From NCBI GenBank assembly GCA_003512875.1, contig DONZ01000215.1, positions 1 to 10,895 on the forward strand: DNA of 10,895 nucleotides, in the 5' to 3' direction. Under the pieces are notes generated by a model that had not been told where the DNA came from, made no database searches, and saw only the letters and a program-made list of their open reading frames with translations. Shown here one piece after another: positions 6,866 through 10,895 of the stretch. The stretch's first letter is position 1. The number at the start of each line of letters is the position of its first letter. The stretch is from Desulfovibrio sp. (lineage in GTDB: Bacteria; Desulfobacterota; Desulfovibrionia; Desulfovibrionales; Desulfovibrionaceae). A program made the translations under genes and the position numbers.

Positions 6866-8068
6866 ATGGCAGGTAAACAAAAAGTTATTCTTGCTTATTC
6901 CGGTGGCTTGGACACGTCGGTTATTTTAAAATGGCTTCAAGTCGCCCATGATTATGAAGTGATCACTGTTACCGCTGATTTGGGTCAGGAAGATGATTTG
7001 GACGGTGTTGAACCAAAAGCGCTGAAAACCGGTGCGACCAAAGCATATATCGAAGATTTGAGAGAAGAATTTGCCCGTGATTATATTTTCCCTATGCTCC
7101 GTTCCTGTGCTCTATATGAAGGCAGGTATCTTTTGGGAACTTCTGTCGCCCGTCCTCTCATTGCAAAACGTCTTGTTGAAATTGCAAAAAAAGAAGGCGC
7201 AGCAGCTATTGCCCATGGTGCGACCGGCAAAGGCAATGACCAAGTCCGTTTTGAATTGTCAATAAACGCTTTGGCTCCTGAACTCAAAGTCATTGCTCCT
7301 TGGCGTGAATGGGATTTAATGTCAAGAACCGCCCTTACTGAATTTGCAGAAAAACATGGCATTCCGCTTACTTCAAGCAGCAAGCATTACAGCATTGACA
7401 GAAATATGCTTCATTGCTCCTTTGAAGGCGGCGAACTTGAAGATCCATGGACAGAACCTGAACCGGAATCACATATCATGACCGTGCCTGTGGAACAAGC
7501 GCCGAATGAACCGGAATACATCACAATCACTTTTGAAAAAGGGGACGCTGTCGCTATAAACGGTACGTTTATGAAGCCTATGGATATTATGCTCAGCCTC
7601 AATAAAATCGCCGGCAAGCATGGTATCGGACGCCTCGATATGGTTGAAAACCGTTTTGTAGGCATGAAATCCCGCGGTGTTTATGAAACTCCTGCCGGAA
7701 CAGTCCTTTATATCGCTCACCAGGATTTGGAAGGCATCTGCCTTGACCGTGAGGCGCTTGCGACACGCGCAACAATTTTGCCCCGTTATGCCTCCGCGAT
7801 TTACAATGGTTTTTGGTTCTCTCCCGAAAGAGAAGCCATGCAAGCTCTTATTGATAAAACCCAAGAAGGCGTATCAGGCGAAGTCCGTTTAAAATTGTAC
7901 AAGGGCATGGCATGGCCGGTCGGTCGTTTTTCACCAAACAGCCTTTATTGTCAAGACCTTGCGACGTTTGAAGAATGCGCTACTTATGACCATAAGGACG
8001 CCGCGGGCTTTATCCGTTTGCAAAGCCTTCGTATCCGCGGTTATGCCGACCGTGTAAAAAGATATTAA
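6866..8068 (+). CDS. argG: argininosuccinate synthase
   Basis: Joins citrulline and aspartate with ATP, releasing AMP and pyrophosphate, to give argininosuccinate: the penultimate step of arginine synthesis, cytoplasmic, tetrameric in the family. It is 400 residues from ATG 6866, typical of the roughly 400-residue bacterial type. The N-type ATP-pyrophosphatase loop [10 protein letters not shown] is at residues 10-19. The conserved [15 protein letters not shown] is at about 116-130 and contributes citrulline and aspartate contacts in the family. Further landmarks are ITVTADLGQ, then APWREWDL and [20 protein letters not shown]. The C-terminal part carries [24 protein letters not shown]. Expression should start from the promoter at 6774-6802. 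argH follows after 69 bases that contain a terminator-like hairpin, so argG may be made in excess of argH. Confidence 0.98.
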   Translation: MAGKQKVILAYSGGLDTSVILKWLQVAHDYEVITVTADLGQEDDLDGVEPKALKTGATKAYIEDLREEFARDYIFPMLRSCALYEGRYLLGTSVARPLIAKRLVEIAKKEGAAAIAHGATGKGNDQVRFELSINALAPELKVIAPWREWDLMSRTALTEFAEKHGIPLTSSSKHYSIDRNMLHCSFEGGELEDPWTEPEPESHIMTVPVEQAPNEPEYITITFEKGDAVAINGTFMKPMDIMLSLNKIAGKHGIGRLDMVENRFVGMKSRGVYETPAGTVLYIAHQDLEGICLDREALATRATILPRYASAIYNGFWFSPEREAMQALIDKTQEGVSGEVRLKLYKGMAWPVGRFSPNSLYCQDLATFEECATYDHKDAAGFIRLQSLRIRGYADRVKRY

Positions 8069-8088
8069 TTTTGTTTTTTGATATTGTT

Positions 8089-8119
8089 AATCCCCTGTAT
8101 GCAAATATGGGGGATTTTT
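8089..8119 (+). terminator. terminator or attenuator hairpin between argG and argH
   Basis: AATCCCC (8089-8095) pairs with GGGGATT (8110-8116). The stem continues inward by two G-U and three A-U pairs to a GCAA tetraloop (8101-8104), giving 12 pairs in all. The stem's last Ts and the next three bases form TTTTT (8115-8119). It has the full form of an intrinsic terminator but sits inside a same-strand gene pair, so it is more likely partial or conditional. No separate promoter for argH was recognised. Confidence 0.7.
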
Positions 8120-8137
8120 AACCTATGGGGAATAATT

Positions 8138-9541
8138 ATGGCAGCACAGGAAAAACCTTGGGGCGGGCGTTTTAAAGAAGCAACTTCGAAAAAAGTTGAA
8201 GCATATACCGAATCAATTTCCTTTGATACGAAAATGTATAAACAAGACATCATGGGTTCGAAAGCCCATGCGGTCATGCTTGCGGAACAAGGTATCTTGA
8301 CGAAGGAAGAGTCTGAAATATTATGCAGCGGTCTTGATCGTGTTCTTGAAGAAATTGAAAGCGGAAAACTTGTGTGGAAACAAGAACTTGAAGATGTGCA
8401 TATGAATATTGAAACACGTCTTACGGAACTTGTGGGCGAAGTCGGAAAAAAACTGCATACGGGAAGAAGCAGAAACGACCAGTGCTGCCTTGATTTGCGT
8501 CTTTATACTTCCGATTGCCTGCGTTTATGGGAAGAGCTTGCAAAAAATCTGATTGCGGTTTTGGTTGACAAAGCGGAAGAAAACCAAGGCGTATTGCTTC
8601 CGGGGTGTACGCACATGCAGCCGGCACAGCCGGTGAGCCTTGCTCATCATCTGCTTGCCTATGCTTGGATGTTTAAACGCGACGCTGAAAGGATTTGCGC
8701 CTGTGAAAGGCGCGCGAGGATCAGTCCTTTGGGAGCCGCGGCTCTTGCGGGAACAACGTATAATCTTAATCCCCAATCGGTTGCCGAACAGTTGAATATG
8801 TACGGTGTCTTTAAAAACAGCATGGATACCGTTGCCGACCGCGACTATGTTCTGGAAGCCCTTTTTACAGGGTCGGTGATCATGATGCATTTGTCACGTT
8901 TTTGCGAAGAACTGATTTGGTGGGCTAATCCGCAGTTTGCGTTCATTTATTTATCCGACGCCCATTCAACCGGTTCTTCCATCATGCCCCAAAAGAAAAA
9001 TCCGGATGTCGCGGAAATCATGCGGGGAAAAACCGGACGCACCTATGGAAATTTAATGAATTTATTGACAACCCTCAAAGGTTTGCCACTTACGTATAAC
9101 CGTGATTTGCAGGAAGATAAAATTCCTTTTATGGATACGGATAAAACCGTGCGGACTTCTTTGAGCATTATGGCGGAAATGCTTCAAGGCATACGGTTCA
9201 GAGCTGATAAAATGGAAAAAGCTTTGAAAGCGGGCTTTTTAAATGCGACGGAATTGGCTGATTATCTTGTGACAAAAGGAATACCGTTCAGAGAAGCCCA
9301 TCATATCACCGGACGGGCTGTCGCCCTTGCCGAGGATAGGGGAGTCGGCTTGGAAGAGTTATCATTGCAGGATTTTAATCATTTATGCGACCCTTATCAT
9401 ATTCAGGTGACCGATGATGTTTATGTGGTTTTAGATTATTTTACGGCTGTAAAACGGCGTAACGCCAGCGGCGGAACAGGTCCTGTTTCTGTTAAAAACC
9501 AATTGGACGAATTGAAAGTTTGGTTAGCCGCACAATGTTAA
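8138..9541 (+). CDS. argH: argininosuccinate lyase
   Basis: Splits argininosuccinate into arginine and fumarate, the last step of arginine synthesis; a tetrameric cytoplasmic enzyme of the fumarase/aspartase superfamily. It is 467 residues from ATG 8138, the usual size. It begins with the family-like [19 protein letters not shown] near residue 107 is a substrate-binding block. The general acid/base His of the THMQPAQP motif is His159. The superfamily signature [12 protein letters not shown] at 279-290 carries the catalytic Ser281. The start at 8138 has a modest GGGGA at 8127-8131. An in-frame codon at 8078 would place the hairpin inside the coding region and add a non-family N-terminus, so it is rejected. 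The stop overlaps the start of the next gene by seven bases. Confidence 0.98.
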   Translation: MAAQEKPWGGRFKEATSKKVEAYTESISFDTKMYKQDIMGSKAHAVMLAEQGILTKEESEILCSGLDRVLEEIESGKLVWKQELEDVHMNIETRLTELVGEVGKKLHTGRSRNDQCCLDLRLYTSDCLRLWEELAKNLIAVLVDKAEENQGVLLPGCTHMQPAQPVSLAHHLLAYAWMFKRDAERICACERRARISPLGAAALAGTTYNLNPQSVAEQLNMYGVFKNSMDTVADRDYVLEALFTGSVIMMHLSRFCEELIWWANPQFAFIYLSDAHSTGSSIMPQKKNPDVAEIMRGKTGRTYGNLMNLLTTLKGLPLTYNRDLQEDKIPFMDTDKTVRTSLSIMAEMLQGIRFRADKMEKALKAGFLNATELADYLVTKGIPFREAHHITGRAVALAEDRGVGLEELSLQDFNHLCDPYHIQVTDDVYVVLDYFTAVKRRNASGGTGPVSVKNQLDELKVWLAAQC

Positions 9542-10029
9542 AAGTTTATATAGCCTCTTCGTTTAAAAACATCCATGCGGTGCGTTTGCTTGCAAAAAGC
9601 ATGCGGCAAATGGGATATGAAATTTTGGATTGGACGCTTAAAGCGACTCCGCCTGAAGGGTTGAATGCCGCAAAACGGCGTGAATGGATGGATACCGATC
9701 ATGGAGGAGAAGTCTTTTCTTTTTGTGCCGAAGCCTGTAAGCAGGCTGATTTCATTATTTATTTGGGAACATCCGGACAAGACGCCGGAGTTGAGGTGGG
9801 CATTGCTTACGGTTTGCAAAAACCTGTTTTGGGAATACGCGGACCATTGGAATCCGCAGGACTTATGCTTTACGGAGCATGTACCTGCTGGGTGGAACAT
9901 ATAGAACACGCAGAGCAAATCTTGCAGGAAATCATCGGCTATAAAAAAGAAAATTGTTCTTGTTCCGGGGAAGCGCTGCAGGCAAGTTCCGTTTCTTTGC
10001 AGGCGCAGAAAATTTTATTGAATTTATGA
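9535..10029 (+). CDS. nucleoside 2-deoxyribosyltransferase-like protein
   Basis: A 164-residue protein that resembles the nucleoside 2-deoxyribosyltransferase / DNPH1 (Rcl) fold family, whose members cleave or exchange the N-glycosidic bond of deoxynucleosides or deoxynucleotides. The assignment rests on a Rossmann-like start VYIASSF, on [20 protein letters not shown] at about 71-90 followed by [11 protein letters not shown], where Glu87 aligns with the catalytic Glu of the family, and on the small size. The usual substrate-binding Asp could be Asp72 or Asp83; I cannot settle which. The last 25 residues are low in complexity (CSCS, then Ala/Ser/Gln rich). The ATG at 9535 sits within the end of argH (7-base overlap including its TAA), with no good Shine-Dalgarno, so translation is probably coupled to argH. 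It could instead be a related toxin- or phage-derived family with the same fold; true enzyme activity is unproven. Confidence 0.65.
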   Translation: MLKVYIASSFKNIHAVRLLAKSMRQMGYEILDWTLKATPPEGLNAAKRREWMDTDHGGEVFSFCAEACKQADFIIYLGTSGQDAGVEVGIAYGLQKPVLGIRGPLESAGLMLYGACTCWVEHIEHAEQILQEIIGYKKENCSCSGEALQASSVSLQAQKILLNL

Positions 10030-10075
10030 TATGAATGGTTTTGTGCGGATTTTACATCGTTCATTTTTATTTTTA

Positions 10076-10099
10076 GCTCTTTTTACCTTATTTTAGAGC
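10076..10099. repeat. short inverted repeat upstream of the SMR pair
   Basis: GCTCT (10076-10080) and AGAGC (10095-10099) are separated by 14 bases, and TTTTAG precedes or enters each arm. It lies in the 106-base gap (10030-10135) before the first SMR gene. It might be an operator or a weak hairpin, but five pairs with no adjacent U-run is poor for a terminator. No convincing -35/-10 pair was found in this gap. Confidence 0.25.
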
Positions 10100-10135
10100 G
10101 GTATTCCTTTTTAACATTTTTTTAAGGAGTATCGT

Positions 10136-10492
10136 ATGTCTGTCAAAGTTACTTGGCTGCATTGGCTTTTTTTATTGCTTTCTATTTTATTTGAAGTTGT
10201 CGGCACTTCGATAATGAAAGTTTCCCATTCATGGCAATTTTCTTTCGGGTCAGAACTTGGACTTGCAATTATGTGGGCGTGCATAGCCTGCTCGTATTTC
10301 AGCCTTGCGAAAGCCGTAACCGCATTGCCTGTCGGCGTTGCTTTTGCCTTATGGGACGCCTTGGGCTTGGTTTTTATTGTATCTTTTTCCGTAACCGTTT
10401 TAGGCGAAGATCTTGATCTTATTAAAGGGCTTGGACTTGTTTGTGTTCTTAGCGGCGGTTTTTTAGTGCACTTCGGAACAGATACCCATTAA
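10136..10492 (+). CDS. mdtJ: small multidrug resistance (SMR) transporter subunit, MdtJ-like
   Basis: A four-helix inner-membrane proton antiporter subunit of the SMR family, 118 residues. In E. coli the MdtJ/MdtI pair exports spermidine; other paired SMRs export cationic drugs. Glu20 in helix 1 (ILFEVVGTSIMK) is the essential proton/substrate-binding residue that corresponds to EmrE Glu14. The helix 3 block VGVAFALWDALGLVFIVSFSV carries the conserved Trp and matches MdtJ better than EmrE. The C-terminus ends FGTDTH. Positive residues sit at the N-terminus (Lys4) and around loop 2, suggesting N-in topology, though the bias is slight. A strong AAGGAG at 10124-10129 precedes the ATG. The partner gene starts 10 bases after the stop. 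The symbol is by resemblance; the substrate is not shown by sequence. Confidence 0.85.
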   Translation: MSVKVTWLHWLFLLLSILFEVVGTSIMKVSHSWQFSFGSELGLAIMWACIACSYFSLAKAVTALPVGVAFALWDALGLVFIVSFSVTVLGEDLDLIKGLGLVCVLSGGFLVHFGTDTH

Positions 10493-10502
10493 TGGAGATT
10501 TT

Positions 10503-10832
10503 ATGTTTGCAAATATTTTTTCCTTTTCTGTTTTATTGGTGTTATGTGCCGCTTTATTGGATATTATCGCCAATATCTTATTGGCAAAATCAAACGGTTT
10601 TAAAAGAAAAACCTTAGGGGTCACAGCCTTGTTTTGCGTTGCTGTGGCTTTTGGTTTTCTTTCCATTGCGGTAAAGGATTTGGATTTGGCTGTTGCGTAT
10701 GCGTTATGGGGCTGTTTTGGAATTTTAGGCACAAGTTTGTCCGGTTGGGTATTGCTTGGGCAAAGAATGCATAAAAGCGCATTTTTGGGTATTGCGCTTT
10801 TAATGTGCGGAATTGTTTTACTGCGCCTATAA
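10503..10832 (+). CDS. mdtI: small multidrug resistance (SMR) transporter subunit, MdtI-like, with Asp at the essential acidic site
   Basis: The second SMR subunit, 109 residues with four predicted membrane helices; expected to pair with the preceding MdtJ-like protein as an antiparallel heterodimer. The helix 3 to C-terminus stretch DLAVAYALWGCFGILGTSLS, then GWVLLGQRMHKSAFLG, closely resembles MdtI. Helix 1 reads LLDIIANILLAKSNGFKRK, where MdtI has LEIVAN with Glu; thus Asp20 replaces the invariant SMR glutamate, and the following conserved Lys is shifted or lost. Basic residues cluster in loop 1 (KSNGFKRK) and loop 3 (GQRMHK), predicting N-out topology, opposite to its partner. GGAG at 10494-10497 precedes ATG 10503. 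An ATG at 10492 is in another frame and rejected. It is probably co-translated with the first SMR gene. Confidence 0.85.
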   Translation: MFANIFSFSVLLVLCAALLDIIANILLAKSNGFKRKTLGVTALFCVAVAFGFLSIAVKDLDLAVAYALWGCFGILGTSLSGWVLLGQRMHKSAFLGIALLMCGIVLLRL

Positions 10833-10858
10833 CATGTTGTGTTAATTAAAAAAATCAT

Positions 10859-10893
10859 AAAAAAGCAGAAAAACAATTTTTCATATGTTTTTT
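10859..10893 (+). terminator. weak AT-only terminator candidate after the SMR pair
   Basis: GAAAAA (10868-10873) can pair with TTTTTC (10877-10882) across CAA, and outer A-runs (10859-10864) with the T-run at 10888-10893. The stem is almost all A-T and the window ends here, so this is a guess from position, about 27 bases after the last stop codon. Confidence 0.25.
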
Positions 10894-10895
10894 CT

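Noticed and set aside
8078..8137. Upstream in-frame extension of argH by 20 codons
   Set aside because: It would translate through the argG-argH hairpin, has no Shine-Dalgarno, and adds residues not seen at the start of ArgH proteins.
9520..9534. Upstream in-frame start for the deoxyribosyltransferase-like gene
   Set aside because: It would add five residues ahead of the natural [10 protein letters not shown] start and deepen the overlap with argH without a ribosome site.
10463..10876. 137-codon open frame on the minus strand over the second SMR gene
   Set aside because: It is antisense to a clear MdtI-like protein. Its translation is Lys/Asn/Ala-rich and reflects the complement of hydrophobic codons.
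10833..10895. Start of a further gene or a mobile element at the right edge
   Set aside because: The last 63 bases are AT-rich with no ribosome site, no open frame of note and no terminal repeat visible.

Overview
The window is an ordinary, gene-dense bacterial chromosome segment. It holds eleven protein genes (one cut by the left edge), no RNA genes, no insertion sequence, no CRISPR array, and no gene-free stretch longer than about 130 bases. Base composition is moderate (roughly low-to-mid 40s % GC by eye, not counted) and Shine-Dalgarno sites are GGAGG-like. The gene set (two-subunit glycyl-tRNA synthetase, a recO-glyQ-glyS-rpsT cluster, a UPF0280/ApbE-like gene next to argG-argH) suggests a Desulfovibrionaceae-like member of the Desulfobacterota. 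That placement is an inference from gene content and from how the proteins read, not from a database search.

Left block (1-5459, plus strand): the 3' two thirds of ilvB, then ilvN, recO, glyQ and glyS, all same-strand with gaps of 8, 12, 34 and 14 bases, so very probably one transcription unit. It combines acetohydroxyacid synthase (branched-chain amino acid synthesis), a recombination mediator and glycine tRNA charging. A hairpin that straddles the glyS stop codon probably ends it.

Middle block (5474-6850): rpsT (ribosomal protein S20) has its own promoter, whose -10 region lies in a 14-bp perfect palindrome, and its own intrinsic terminator. Facing it on the minus strand is a lone UPF0280 (ApbE-superfamily-like) gene of unknown function. 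It is convergent with rpsT and divergent from argG; the 107-base gap between UPF0280 and argG carries a good sigma-70-type promoter for argG.

Right block (6851-10895, plus strand): argG and argH encode the last two steps of arginine synthesis. A hairpin with a GCAA loop and a U-tract lies between them and may lower or regulate argH expression. A small nucleoside 2-deoxyribosyltransferase-like gene overlaps the end of argH by 7 bases. After a 106-base gap come two small multidrug resistance (SMR) genes resembling the MdtJ/MdtI pair. In the MdtI-like subunit the normally invariant membrane glutamate is an aspartate.

Most of the window is housekeeping. I see no convincing new multi-gene system. 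The points most worth a second look are the Asp-bearing SMR partner, the argH-coupled deoxyribosyltransferase-like protein, the orphan UPF0280 gene, the argG/argH intergenic hairpin, and the palindrome over the rpsT -10 region.
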